Assembly: GCA_022661535.1 (NCBI GenBank)
Contig: JAKULF010000008.1
Location: 2,232,001 to 2,296,000, forward strand
DNA from: Eutypa lata
Taxonomy: Eukaryota; Ascomycota; Sordariomycetes; Xylariales; Diatrypaceae
Direction: 5' to 3'
Length of the DNA: 64,000 bases
The position numbers were made by a program, and so were the translations under genes. The notes under the pieces were generated by a model, which was given only the letters and a program-made list of their open reading frames with translations, searched no databases and was not told the DNA's origin. Each line of letters starts with the position of its first letter. Position 1 is the stretch's first letter. Below, in pieces: positions 48,098 through 58,821 of the stretch.

Positions 48098-49004
48098 ATC
48101 TATGCGATGTTGAGAGGGGGTTTGCTCAAGGTCACGTATGCAGTTGGTGATTCGGTGCACAGGAGTGGTTTTTACAGGAGGCGCGGTAAGCCGTGGCGGG
48201 AGAAACAGAAGCAGGCGTCGAATTCACTTACATACCCTTTCACCCACGTTGGAATTTTCAAACAAGCCTTTTTTAGAGAAACATTTTTTTTCTTTCTTTC
48301 TTCTTATTTCATGAGTTCATGATACCTACGATACATGGCGGATGTTATTATGTACCTACTTGAATGATGTAGTTAGTGGCTCTCTCGTTCGGAATTGAAA
48401 GATAGGGGTTTCTGAATACACTCGCTAACCATATGTAACATGCATGTAAATCTTTGGATGTAGATAAACATATACCCCGCCCGAGTCGTCGGTTGGTCTA
48501 GTCCAGTCCCGCGTCCTTACCATTGTGATATCGAGAGAAGCTTCCATCACTTTCGTGACGGCATGACAGACGCTCTGGTCGTGCAGATGTCCACCCAGCC
48601 TCCTCTTCGCTGCATCACCAGGCGGGGTTGCCTCGATACCTACCTACAATCGGTTGGCTGGCTGGTTTGGCTCTTCTTATTAATGTTGTGCAGTGAAGGT
48701 CAAATGCAAACATGGAGATAACTAGCTACGCACGAAATATTCGTTCAACCAATGCACGCCAAGGCAATCGGCAGTGTAATTGCCAATCGATCAATGACAC
48801 AAAGGCGTATTCTGCGACACGATGGTAAATATCGAGATAACAAACACCAACCTACATGTATGTATGTAACTACGTTTGTATGTAGGTAACTAACTGCTAG
48901 GTAAGCATGCACTGCGCCGCCCTTGGCCTCCACTCCAATTAATACTGAAATCGAGTTTAGTGGAGAGACTCGACCAGTCCAGCCCCGCACGCGTCTACGG
49001 TCGG
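48098..49004. other. Intergenic, nothing recognised
   Basis: Deaminase 3' end and spacer up to the inverted-repeat element. It includes a TTTTTTTC-rich tract near 48284-48300 that may mark the 3' untranslated region. Confidence 0.45.
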
Positions 49005-49170
49005 CCACAGGGTTGACTGTGTCATAACTACTTTTTTACACTATAGGTCCACCCAGGTGTAATTTTAGCCAAATCTTTATTTAATAAAGCATAAATGCAG
49101 TATTTATATAAAAAAAAGTATGCATTTAAAATACTTATTTAACTTAAGGTATTACCACCTACTTATATTA

Positions 49171-49215
49171 CACCTTAGCTGCCACCACCTTAGCTGCCAT
49201 CACCTTAGCTGCCAC
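49171..49215. repeat. 15-bp tandem repeat, 3 copies
   Basis: CACCTTAGCTGCCAC is repeated three times head to tail with one base difference in the middle copy. It lies inside the inverted-repeat element. Confidence 0.9.
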
Positions 49216-49255
49216 CACTTTTTGTATAAATTTACGAAGTAACATTAATAATTTG

Positions 49256-49420
49256 AAAAAAAAAAAAACAGCGTTACTTGTACACAGGATCAGACTATGT
49301 ATGGTGCACCCAATTTATCTAATTGATATTTTAAGTCACAGCTAGGATTCGAACCCAAGGGGTCCGATATTACGTATTACGGTCATCGATATCACAGCTA
49401 CAGATTTAGCCACTACACTA
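49256..49420 (-). ncRNA. tRNA-like pol III promoter unit (possible SINE)
   Basis: On the minus strand an A box TAGTGTAGTGG (49420-49410) is followed 54 bp later by a perfect B box GGTTCGAATCC (49355-49345). A run of 13 T (49268-49256) follows and could end pol III transcription. The T-arm can nearly form, but the acceptor arms do not pair, so this is not a working tRNA. Together they suggest a tRNA-derived short transcript of roughly 170 nt. Expression is inference. Confidence 0.55.
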
Positions 49421-49673
49421 CAAGCTACATACACTAGTCACATCAGCATTACTAGCCTACATTTCTATCTACAAATGGTACTGTTTTATCCACATATATA
49501 TAGGTAATTCCGCGCCCGTACCTAGGACTTTAGCCGACCTATAGCCGAGCTAGGTGGTCAAAGCTGCCAACACCTTAGAAATCTTTAAGTGGCCCATGCA
49601 CCACCACTTAAGTTATCAACAGCTAGGTCTTCAAAAGAATCACCACCTAGGTTGTCAACAGCTTCATTACATT

Positions 49674-49761
49674 TACAGACTTATACAGACCTATACAGAC
49701 CTATACAGACCTACAGACTTATACAGACCTACAGACCTACAGACCTACAACCTACAGACCT
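49674..49761. repeat. Short tandem array of ACAGACCTAT-type units
   Basis: About nine units of ACAGACCTAT or ACAGACCT lie head to tail inside the inverted-repeat element. Confidence 0.85.
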
Positions 49762-50157
49762 AGGTGGTCAAAGCTCAAAGGTGCTCCCACCTAACTTGCC
49801 ACCACTTTAGCAATCCTTAAGTGGTCATTGCACCACCACCTAGGTCGTCAACAGCCACCACTTAGGTTATCAACAGCTTCAAAGGCTAAGTAGGTCGTCG
49901 AAAGCCTTCAAAGCTAGGTTAAAACTAGGTCAAAACTAGGTCAAAGCTAGGTGGTAGTAGCTTAGGTGGCTAGTATAAGTGGCTAATGGGTAAGTGGCTA
50001 GTGCGTAAATGGCAATTTAGGTGTATGTAAATAAGTAATTAAAGGTTTGGTTTAATGCATATTAAGAATTACCTTAATTACATACGCTAAAATTAGTGTA
50101 GGGTGCGCCCATTAAAAAAAAGGTCAAAAAGACGTTTTGACACAGTCAACCCTGTGG

Positions 50158-51072
50158 CTACCCCTACGCGTCCCGTTACGCGGGGGTTAACTATGTATTA
50201 CCTATACATACATACCTACATACCGACATATACTGGTTGCCCGGCGCTAGTCTGCCGCCCGAATGCAAATGCTCAGTGATCTCGGGGAGGTAGGTAATAA
50301 AAAAACCTCTCCTGCACAAAGCCTTCGCTAAACCTCCATATCTCTCTCCTAACAACCAACAACTGGAGCATGTGTTAACCGCTGCTGGCTGTCATTGCTT
50401 TGCCGCGCCGCATTGGCTAGGGTAAATTTGGGGGCTAGAAATAGAAACCCCGCTAGGCTTTCCAGGGTCTTTCTAGCCCAGGAAAGCCTAGCGTTTCAAC
50501 ATGGCGACAGGAGATTGACTTTACCGTCGATCGAAGCTGGTCTCGGGTTCGTCACCCGTTGTTCGATTGTAGTTAGTTACATAGTAGGTAGCACTTGTGA
50601 AAGCCTTTGAGACCCAGACTTTCGAACAAAAAAAAAAAAAAGAAAACCGGGTCCTCCCGCCGGGTGCTAAGCGTCGTCTTGGTCTCCTCTTCTTCTTTCA
50701 GCTCTACCGGGGGACCAAAATCTCCATCTCCTAGCTTGTTGTTATTCCCGCGTCAATGTCCTTTCTAACATTTTGTTTGGCTTTTCTGTCTTCATAGATA
50801 AATAATGTCGGTTTGATCCAGATTGTGTTGCTGTCCCTTTGGTTCAGCGGAAGCCTCGACTTTGCAACACTACCTACTTACTTAACTTAGCTATCACCTT
50901 AAGTACCTAAATACTTAAGCAGTCGTTCCCCATTTACTTGCTGGTAAGGCTGTGGTGGAAACCCGACCGAGCTCCAAGAACTCAAATTGAGATTTGCTTT
51001 TCGCTATTCCCAACTTACCTGACTGTCGGGTCCTTGTTGTTCTTAATCTTCACAGCGTAGCGAGCAGCCACA
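50158..51072. other. Leader and promoter region of the downstream membrane protein
   Basis: Contains the interleaved inverted repeats listed next, a run of 13 A at about 50629-50641 and pyrimidine-rich DNA up to the start codon. A small plus-strand frame at 50395-50610 overlaps the inverted repeats and is probably not a gene. Confidence 0.5.
50432..50493. repeat. Two interleaved inverted repeats (A-B-A'-B')
   Basis: Arm A GGGCTAGAAA (50432-50441) pairs with TTTCTAGCCC (50470-50479). Arm B CGCTAGGCTTTCC (50451-50463) pairs with GGAAAGCCTAGCG (50481-50493). All four arms are perfect and their order is A, B, A', B', so the two stems either exclude each other or form a pseudoknot-like fold. B can extend by GAAAC/GTTTC after a small bulge. 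Confidence 0.85.
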
Positions 51073-52632
51073 ATGGCTGACGGGAGCGACAACGTTGTCC
51101 ATACTGGGCCGCTGAGCTGGTTCTCTTCGGACCAGACAGTAGACGAAGGCCCTGCTGGTTGGCGGCTGGATGTCGTAACGCTGCTCGCCGTCATCGGCGA
51201 GTCCTCTATCGCAGACCATGCTCAGACCATCACGGCGAGTATGGTGTGCCTTCTCCCGCGCATCATTCCCGCCCCGCAAGCTCTCCTCAAGCCTTCCCGT
51301 CCCCAGCGCCTACCCGAAGTCCATGCCAAGATGACCGGTGTCTACAGCGGCGTCAACCTCGACTCTGTCGGGTTCTTTGCCAACATCCTGCACCCCCTCG
51401 ACGAAATGCAGCCATTCTCCTTCAAAATGCTTCATATCACACATGCCGATATTGGTACCGTAGGGAACGAGTTTGACCAGCTCGTTAGGAACGGGAGGAC
51501 TTTTGTCGGGAAGGTCTTTAGTTTTGGGCGGGCAAACTCTAAAGCCTCGCCGGGGGGTGGAAACAGAATATCGGGTCCACCTTCGGATGAATCAGACGGC
51601 ATTGGCAGGCTCACTAGGGCCACCGGGATCAACGCTCAGCGGGACATCGAATCCGGGCCACCGCAACCGGGCATCTCCAGGCGCGCTACAATGAAGGAAA
51701 AGATCCAAGACATCCTAGCGGACCCAAAGCCGGCAACCAATACACAACGGCCTGCAATCCCACCTAGCTTATATTCCCCTATCCACATTCTATCCGTTTT
51801 CTCCATGCTCGTTACGATGGGCATCATTATTGCAGCTGCTGTCTGGAATGACGGCACTGCCATAATTTCCGTCTCTCTCATAGCTATTGCTAGCTCAATC
51901 GTCGGCTTGGCCTCGTGGTGGAGGCCACTTCTTATGAGCCGAGCCCATAAGAACAAAGTTCCGGATGGTGATGTGCTTATCCGCACCCGGGAAGGCGGTT
52001 TTCTCCTTGTCAAATGTTCCGAAGAAGTGGCTCGAGAACTATATGCAGGCACCGATGAATGCAAGTACCGCGTCGGGCCAAGAACGTATCAAGCCCTCAT
52101 GGGGATCGGCACCGCGATGCTCATGATATCGGTTATCTTGCTGGGCAACTGCAAGTGGAGGAGCCAGATATTCATTGGTGCCGCCTACATCACCTTGAAC
52201 GGCCTCTACTGGGGGATGAGCCTCCTCCCCAAGAAGTACTTCTGGGATCTGAGCCGCTACGTCGTGAAGGACATAACCCCGGTTGATGCCTCGAAGGCAC
52301 ACGAGACGTTGATTAACACCGACGAGGGCACGAAGAGCTTCACGCGCACCTTGTGGTACGCCATCCGGGAGACGAAGCTGACCTCCTGGGTCGAGAAGAA
52401 CGGCGCGGCCCCCAGCACGCCCCAGTGGCGTCGGTGGCTCGAGGAGGCCGAGAGGGCCGCCAAAGCCGGGAACACGGCCTGGCCCGCCGTGAAGCGCAAG
52501 AACGAGATCATGGATGATTCCAAGTCCCATTCGTCCTCGTCGCCGGTCCAGACCTACGACGAAGCCCAGCAGAAGGCCCCTTTCACTGAGATCCAAAACA
52601 CGGGCCAGAACCCATTCCAAGGCACTTTGTAA
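51073..52632 (+). CDS. Conserved fungal multi-pass membrane protein, function unknown
   Basis: A 519-residue single-exon protein. The N-terminal ~225 residues are soluble, with LDVVTLLAVIGESSIADHAQ and a Gly/Ser/Arg-rich linker. Four hydrophobic segments follow: about 236-258 (SPIHILSVFSMLVTMGIIIA), 262-284, 344-363 (ALMGIGTAMLMISVILLG) and 367-386. Between helices 2 and 3 is a conserved cytosolic piece with ASWWRPLL and DGDVLIRTREGGFLLVKCSE. The tail (WRRWLEEAERAA) is helical and then disordered. I recall this arrangement from many ascomycete proteins without assigned function. The ATG follows a C/A-rich context (CCACAATGG) typical of fungal starts. Confidence 0.85.
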   Translation: MADGSDNVVHTGPLSWFSSDQTVDEGPAGWRLDVVTLLAVIGESSIADHAQTITASMVCLLPRIIPAPQALLKPSRPQRLPEVHAKMTGVYSGVNLDSVGFFANILHPLDEMQPFSFKMLHITHADIGTVGNEFDQLVRNGRTFVGKVFSFGRANSKASPGGGNRISGPPSDESDGIGRLTRATGINAQRDIESGPPQPGISRRATMKEKIQDILADPKPATNTQRPAIPPSLYSPIHILSVFSMLVTMGIIIAAAVWNDGTAIISVSLIAIASSIVGLASWWRPLLMSRAHKNKVPDGDVLIRTREGGFLLVKCSEEVARELYAGTDECKYRVGPRTYQALMGIGTAMLMISVILLGNCKWRSQIFIGAAYITLNGLYWGMSLLPKKYFWDLSRYVVKDITPVDASKAHETLINTDEGTKSFTRTLWYAIRETKLTSWVEKNGAAPSTPQWRRWLEEAERAAKAGNTAWPAVKRKNEIMDDSKSHSSSSPVQTYDEAQQKAPFTEIQNTGQNPFQGTL

Positions 52633-53216
52633 AGAAAACAGGAGTGCGAACTTTCATCAAAACACGTTTGAACGAAATCATATTAGAAGAGTCGGATTTT
52701 CGTGTCGGCCACTGGCAATTTTGGTTACATCAAATTATATATAATACCCCCCAAGCAAAGCGAACAAGCAAGCGTGCTCTATGACTGGCTAGTAAAGGAG
52801 GTGGCCATTACCGCTTCGTCCGAGCTAGCACTAGCTTTTCATCATCATCATCATCATTATCATCATCTCGTCTTATCGGCATTGTACTATATATATTGTG
52901 GTAATCCTCTTTCCGGACTGAATTTTTTCTAGCATGCATGCATAGTGGGTGGGATGAAAACGGGGTGCATTGGAACGGAACTTTTTTTGTATAGCGAGCG
53001 AAACTTTAGAAAGATGCGTCTGCATCGGACATATATATATATATCTGCATATATTTTATCAGGGGAGGGCTTTAATGAATCGTCACGACTTTGCCTTTTT
53101 TTGGCCTTAATGTTCGTCGTTTGTAATTAATGCCATGTAGGTACAATGGCAATAACTTTAATAGTATGTGCGGATCTATGAGCCATATACTATTGTTGCA
53201 GTAGATATCTCCGTGT
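52633..53216. other. Convergent intergenic region
   Basis: 3' ends of the membrane protein (+) and HET protein 2 (-). It includes an ATC microsatellite at about 52838-52868 and TA-rich tracts near 53029-53045. Confidence 0.6.
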
Positions 53217-54965
53217 TCAATTTACGCCCCCAAGATCTAAAGAATCTTCGAAGTAACCACGTAAAGTAACCACGTCGCCCCACGCGTCCCAGCCCTCCTC
53301 GCCGAAGTTATGCGGCGCGCTTTCCAGCCTGATAGGGCAATATTCCGTGCTGTACTCGTCTAAATCCTCAACAAGGTGCTTCAAAGTCCGACGGACCCCT
53401 TCTGCACCATGCCTGTAGGCATCGTCTATCTGCTTCAGCCTAGGGGCGTTGTCCAGGACGAGACCGAAAAACAGCGTCTGCGGACTGCCGCGGCGCGTGC
53501 GACCGCAGACGAGCCGCCCACTCTGCGTCGAAATGCCGTCAATGGTCCACTCAAGGTCGACGCTGCCCCAGAAGTCGTGCCGCTGGCTGCTGAGCAGGGT
53601 TAGGTTGATGCCGTCCCAGTCTTCCACGTGGTGGACGAGCTTGTAGCTTGTTCGCAGCCGCGGCGATTCTGGTATTTTGATCTGGATGGCGTCCTGCCTG
53701 CTACGACGGACGGTGCGCTCCAACTTCGCGCTCTCGCGGGCGCATATGTACTGCGTCCCGCTGAAGTTGGCCTGCCTCACAAACACGTGGCACGTACGGT
53801 GGTCGTGGGGCCGGACGCGGGCGAACATCCCCGGCCCGTACTGCTGCAGGTAGATGTGCCTTTTCGGGAGGTGTTTGTCCGGCCGCAGCTCATCGAACTG
53901 TGTCTTGTAGTAGCCCTGGTCACCCGCTTCGTAGCAGTTCAGCGGCATGACGTAGTAGCAGGGGTTTGGGCTGTGCGGCGTGTCGTCGAACCTCGCGATC
54001 CCGGAAGCCCGGAGCCCATTGTTAGTCAGGGTGAACTCCCCGGTGTAATCCCGAATGGGCAGGATCGAGCGGCAGCACTTGTATTCTGTGGGGGAGCTCG
54101 CAAGGAGGCCCCTGACGGAGCGCTTGTCGTCGTGGTTGGCCTGCCACGCGAAGATCGTCAGGTCGTTGGACACCTTGATGATCTCTTCCTGCAGGCGAAC
54201 GAACGCCTTCTTCCCTTCGCCGTACAGCATGGGCATGTTGACGTCGAAGATCCCGAGCAGGCAGTACGTCATATCCTCGACGCGCGTCGTCCGCCGAAAG
54301 GAGGCCCAGGACATCCGCCGCCCTACGGGCACGTCGTCGCACGGCCCTCCCTCGAGGACGCTTTCATTGACGCCGGTAATGAGGGATAGTACTTTCACTA
54401 GCTGCTTCTTGGACCCGAAGCGCACCCACTTCCTGTCGTAGAACTCGACGTTATCGGGCGCGATCAGCTCCTGCAGCGTCCAACCTCTCCCGAACCACCT
54501 GCACTTCGCGAGCTGCTGCTCAAAGCAACCTCGAAAGTCGGATTCCGTGCCCAGCAAGAACTTGTTAGGTGCCTCGCTGCCGGCAAAGGCATCCGTGCTG
54601 TTACTGCCTCCGGGGGATGAGGCCCCTGAGATCTCGCTGTCGAAGTCCTCCAGGAACGCGTAGCACACTACCGCGTCTCGGTACCACGCGAACATGGAGT
54701 TGATGGCCTCGGACAGCTCGGCGCTGCTCGACTTGTCTATGCAGCACGTGTCGACCCAGGCGTACGAGATGTGCTGGGAGAGGGCCATGCGACAGGTCGC
54801 CTGGACTTTGGCGAATCCCTTCTTCAGGGAGGCCTTGGAGGGGTCCTCCATATCGCGGAAGGCCAATTCGTCTTGATCCCATGTATGGGATAGAATCGCG
54901 TACGATGGGATCTCATCTTGTTCGAATTCTTCTAAGCGTAGTGTCTTGCAGTTGATTAGCCTCAT
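53217..54965 (-). CDS. HET-domain protein 2
   Basis: A 582-residue single-exon protein starting MRLINCKTLRLEEF. The HET domain covers about residues 18-190, with YAILSHTWDQDELAFRDM, KKGFAKVQATC, YAWVDTCCIDKSSSAELSEA and FGRGWTLQELIAP. A Gly/Ser-rich insert lies after FLEDFDSE. SWASFRRTTRVEDMTYCLLG, DVNMPMLYGEG and RLQEEIIKVSNDLT then match HET protein 1 closely. The C-terminal half has no named domain. It is more GC-rich than HET protein 1, so the two are related but not a recent duplicate. Cell-death function in incompatibility is known for some family members and inferred here. Confidence 0.93.
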   Translation of the reverse strand: MRLINCKTLRLEEFEQDEIPSYAILSHTWDQDELAFRDMEDPSKASLKKGFAKVQATCRMALSQHISYAWVDTCCIDKSSSAELSEAINSMFAWYRDAVVCYAFLEDFDSEISGASSPGGSNSTDAFAGSEAPNKFLLGTESDFRGCFEQQLAKCRWFGRGWTLQELIAPDNVEFYDRKWVRFGSKKQLVKVLSLITGVNESVLEGGPCDDVPVGRRMSWASFRRTTRVEDMTYCLLGIFDVNMPMLYGEGKKAFVRLQEEIIKVSNDLTIFAWQANHDDKRSVRGLLASSPTEYKCCRSILPIRDYTGEFTLTNNGLRASGIARFDDTPHSPNPCYYVMPLNCYEAGDQGYYKTQFDELRPDKHLPKRHIYLQQYGPGMFARVRPHDHRTCHVFVRQANFSGTQYICARESAKLERTVRRSRQDAIQIKIPESPRLRTSYKLVHHVEDWDGINLTLLSSQRHDFWGSVDLEWTIDGISTQSGRLVCGRTRRGSPQTLFFGLVLDNAPRLKQIDDAYRHGAEGVRRTLKHLVEDLDEYSTEYCPIRLESAPHNFGEEGWDAWGDVVTLRGYFEDSLDLGGVN

Positions 54966-56550
54966 GCTTAGGTAGGCATGGGATGTTTGGTTTCTACTTG
55001 ACGTCGGTTAGAGCCTTTAAGGTAAGTACCTGCTAGCTAGTGCTAAGGCGGGGGAACCTCATGCGGCTGCTCAGCCACGCTTACTTACCACCCCGGAGTA
55101 GTCTTGGACGATTTTTAGAGTCAGCTGCAACTGTGTATATTAAAGGAGTAAGTATATTATTTTATATTATATTGAGTTATTCGCATCGATATGGCTAAGT
55201 ACTATATTGGATAAACTATCCATTGGACGTTCATTTACTGAATATGAAGGGCACCATCGATGTAGTTGTCTAACGCAAGCCATGTAACGCGAGCTATATA
55301 GGTATATGAGCGTCTATAGACCAACAGCCAGCCATAGTTCACCGCTCGAACCTTTTCTCTTTAACACGAAACTACGGAGCTGATTTTGAAAAGGTCTCCG
55401 CAGTGAATGAGCTTATACCAACGTCGGGCATCAACTAGAGGTCGTTGTAATCTAGGAAAATTGGCTATATCTATCAGTCAATGCCATGTGTTCCTTCCTA
55501 CGAAACCACATATGCCCAGTGACAACATTTGATCGTCCCCCCCGTAGTCACGATCTGGGTCAAAATCTCTCAAGACGTCGTAATATGCATAGATCCCATT
55601 GGACGCAAGAGCTGATTGCCCATTGGAAAGATGGGAAGTGCTGGTATACTCGTTTGGTATTCGACCAGAGGACGATAGCATGACACCTTCTATTCCGTAC
55701 AAATGCCGCCATGCTCCTCCGGGTGACAAAGTATTTTGGTCATCATTGTGCCTAGTTCGGTACACCATAATAAATTGATGTAATAAGTTCGGAGGTATAA
55801 GCGTAGGATGACTTGGACGACGCTGCGTATGGCCACCGGCGCCACTAGACATGTCTCATTTTCTTAGCTATACCTAGTGATTGTCTCACACATGTTGAAC
55901 CCCAAAGCTTGCTTAACGTCGGCTAGATTGGTCTCCTAGTTCTCCAATATGGCTCAGGATGGCGTATGAGTGAACAGGTAGGAGTTCTGGAAATCTGCGA
56001 AAACAATTGTCAAGATTTTGGCCAACATAGTGGAAATCGGCTTCAAGATAATTGGCATGTTCAATGGTATGTTGCGGAGCAAAGGGTCCAAGGCTCTCAT
56101 CGAAAACTTCGCAAGCCCAGGAGACTTGACTATCCTATGTTGCGATGAACATTTGCACTGCATCAAATGATACGCCTAGTATTGATTGCCTCTGCTCGCC
56201 CCTGGTTCAGACGTCTGCCGGTCAAGAGAACCTAGCATCGCCTATGGGCACAGCGTTATAAGACATTAACGTTAACTAATGCTACATCAACAGCGGTAGC
56301 CACCGAAGTATTGCATAAAGTCAAGCCTTTGCGTTAAATATTGTATATATACAACAACGATTGGAATTTGGCAGGAAAACAAGAATTCCAAAAAAAATAC
56401 ATCACGTGGGTATTGAGTAGCAAGGATGTATCTAATGGCTGAAATGGGTAATATTTTCTACATGATAAGATAATTATATACACGAACTATCACGCAATGT
56501 CGCTTAGACAAAGCAGGAGCATGCTACTGCTTGCTGAAGATGTTTACGCT
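54966..56550. other. Intergenic, one unassigned reading frame
   Basis: About 1.6 kb. A 124-codon minus-strand frame (55852-55478) has fairly balanced composition but no similarity I recognise and no splice partners, so I do not call it a gene. The rest is AT-rich. Confidence 0.4.
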
Positions 56551-57639
56551 TTAAGCGTTGACGCACTGGCTATAATAGTTGTTCTGCGAGACGCAGGTAC
56601 CCTCAGCACAGGCGGTGGGTCCCGTCCAACCATTTCCTCCGCACTGGCCGTAGAGACTCGCGGCTTCGACACCCCCAGTTGGGGCGGCCGTGATAGTCGG
56701 TGTAGCAGTGGTAGTAGTCGGCGCACGAGTTGCCGTTATCAAGGTCGAGGGACTAGCAATAGTGGTGGTGGGTTGGACGATTGTAGTCTGCTCGGCACTG
56801 GTCTCCTCGGCGCTAGTAGGCTCAGCAGAGGTGGGCTGAGCCGTGACGCTGGTGGTAGGAGCAGCCGAGGACTCCTCAACAGCAGTGGAAGAGGCGACAG
56901 CGGTTGAAGAAGCAACAACAGTTGACGAGGCAACAGTAGAGCCACCACCCGAGCCGCTGCCGCAGGTAGCGACGGCTCCGCCGGGTGCCGTATACGTGGT
57001 GGGGTCGAAGCCATTGTAGACGTCGGGGATGTAGATATTGTCATCCTCGGCATTGTACGCGCCGGGAAGCGAGATGCTAGGATTGCAGCCGCCACCGGTG
57101 CCGGTTACCTTTAGCTGGGCGCACCCAATGTAAAATTGGGCGCCACCAATCTCCTGCGCACCGTGAAGGGCGAGCATCTCAGAGCGCAGTAGGTAATCAC
57201 CGCTCTCAAGCCCAGTGGGCAGCCTAAAGGTATAGTTGCCCCCATTGTTCATCAGGACCTCGTTGGCCCACGTACCGTTGGTGTAGTCGAGCTCGTCGAT
57301 CTTGAACCAACCGGCGCCGATGCCGGTGGCCTGAGCAGCGTCGTCGACGGGGCCGAAGAGGAAGTGGGTGATGGGCCCCGGGTGCGACGACTGGTCCCAG
57401 CCGACGGTGATCGAGTCCCCCTCGCTGGCTGCGACGGTCTCGACGCCCGAGGGGACGGTGCTGCCGTCGACGTTGCATGCGATGTCATCGCTCGTCACGT
57501 CGGTGACGGGCGAGTTGGACGGCGGCATTCGGATGCCGACCTGGTAGCCGGGGCTGACTCCGTTCACCCAGAACTGGTGGAAGTTCTGGTGCGCCGAGAC
57601 GGCCGCGACGAACGAGGCAGATAGGATAGTTCGGAACAT
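56551..57639 (-). CDS. AA9 lytic polysaccharide monooxygenase with C-terminal CBM1
   Basis: A secreted copper enzyme that cuts cellulose oxidatively. The start at 57639 gives a clean 16-residue signal ([16 protein letters not shown]) and leaves His17 as the mature first residue, as the copper brace requires; an upstream in-frame ATG would bury the signal. The second copper His is His86 in [11 protein letters not shown]. His159 (ALHGA), Gln168 and axial Tyr170 (GAQFYIGC) complete the AA9 site. Two N-glycosylation sequons (NGT, NYT) are seen. After CGSGSGGG comes a ~100-residue Ser/Thr/Val/Ala/Pro linker. A fungal cellulose-binding module then follows, with [19 protein letters not shown] and NNYYSQC. 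Length is 362 residues. One difference from many AA9s is RSE where RHE is common, away from the copper. Confidence 0.95.
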   Translation of the reverse strand: MFRTILSASFVAAVSAHQNFHQFWVNGVSPGYQVGIRMPPSNSPVTDVTSDDIACNVDGSTVPSGVETVAASEGDSITVGWDQSSHPGPITHFLFGPVDDAAQATGIGAGWFKIDELDYTNGTWANEVLMNNGGNYTFRLPTGLESGDYLLRSEMLALHGAQEIGGAQFYIGCAQLKVTGTGGGCNPSISLPGAYNAEDDNIYIPDVYNGFDPTTYTAPGGAVATCGSGSGGGSTVASSTVVASSTAVASSTAVEESSAAPTTSVTAQPTSAEPTSAEETSAEQTTIVQPTTTIASPSTLITATRAPTTTTATPTITAAPTGGVEAASLYGQCGGNGWTGPTACAEGTCVSQNNYYSQCVNA

Positions 57640-58821
57640 CTTGAAACTGGTGGTAATCGTGATGAGATGATGATGATGATGATCAATGTTGGTAGAAGAA
57701 AAAGATAGTATACAGATCACAGATCTCAATGAAGGTTAAAAAGAGTGAATACCAGATTCCGTGGTTAGAAAAAGAGGGACGAGAGAGTTTACAGCCAAAG
57801 GAAGTAGAAGATGAGGATAGAATGAATAGAAACATGCACCGATATTGGACGGGAAACTGGCGGTATTTGAAGCCATCGTCAGATGCTCAAGGGGGTGATG
57901 CGGGGCCGCAGTTGAATGAAACGAAACATAGTGCTATGCGGCTCTTCCCTATCTGGCCATCACCCCATCATCAGCTACTATAGCTGAGTCCCACACGCCC
58001 TTAATTTGCCATATATATAGTATACCGCGGGGCTCGAAGCTGAATGCGGGCAAGGCCGTCCTAGGCGCCAGGTTCCTGGATGCGCCCGGATCAGTCGATG
58101 TGTGGGAGACGATCCGCCATGTGGTTCTCGAAACGAGGAGCGGGGGATCGCCCTGAAACAACCTACTAGGGCGACAAGGGTAAGTTCATCTATCCGAAGA
58201 CCCTAAACAGAAACTAAGGTGACCCACTCGCGACTCGGGAAACTCGGCGACCTGTTCAGGTTGGTCGGTTGAAAGTAGTTATATATTACACAACTAGCCT
58301 TTCGAAACCTACGTAGAGGAACAGAACCATAGCCATTGGAATCTATGTGGACCTCTATAAACGTCAAACTCGGACAAGTAAACCCTAGCTATTGAGCTAA
58401 CCCCCTAATAATGATATTTATAGTAGTCTAGGCTCTCATGCACTACTTTGTCGAACAGAACATCGAGCCCACTCACAGCTCAGGCGTAAGTCTAGGTAGT
58501 ATTGGTTCTTGTTACCTAGTTATTCCTGGGTTCTTGAACAGAGAGAGTTCTCACGCGTAACAATCAAGTACATTGGTTTGAGTTCTCATTCTCTGCTTTT
58601 CTATTCAAACATGGACAAAGCATTAGTAAAGTGCACGATAACGCTGTACATGTACTAACCCGGACTACAAAGTTGTTCGCTCTTACTATGTAAGGTTATT
58701 GTGGGCCACGATGTCGACAAGACAAGAAAGAGAAGCATGCACCTTAATAATAAGACGGAGAAAGAAAATATATCACAAAGAAGTGTTACTAAATTCGTGT
58801 ACGTACATCCTATTGTCCATA
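57640..58821. promoter_or_regulatory. Divergent intergenic region of AA9 and RING genes
   Basis: About 1.2 kb containing both promoters. An ATG-rich TGATGATGATGATGATGATC stretch (57662-57681) lies in the AA9 leader. I see no clear carbon-catabolite or cellulase regulator site that I would defend. Confidence 0.45.

Larger units (their letters stand above)
49005..50157. mobile_element. Non-autonomous inverted-repeat element, about 1.15 kb
   Basis: The ends are exact 20-bp inverted repeats, CCACAGGGTTGACTGTGTCA at 49005-49024 and its complement at 50138-50157; the next base out extends the match to 21. Inside there is no protein gene. The interior is AT-rich and packed with short direct repeats (variants of CACCTTAGCTGCCAC and TAGGTGGTCAAAGCT) and a tRNA-like block. 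No perfect target-site duplication is visible: flanks TACGGTCG and TACCCCTA share only the first bases, so a decayed 8-bp duplication is possible but unproven. A DNA-transposon derivative (MITE-like) is most likely; a composite of SINE and satellite is the alternative. Confidence 0.7.

Noticed and set aside
49160..49765. CRISPR-like array of short repeats
   Set aside because: The repeats are contiguous tandem units without unique spacers and the genome is fungal.
55478..55852. 124-codon minus-strand frame between HET protein 2 and AA9
   Set aside because: No recognisable motif, no splice partners; could be chance or a relic.
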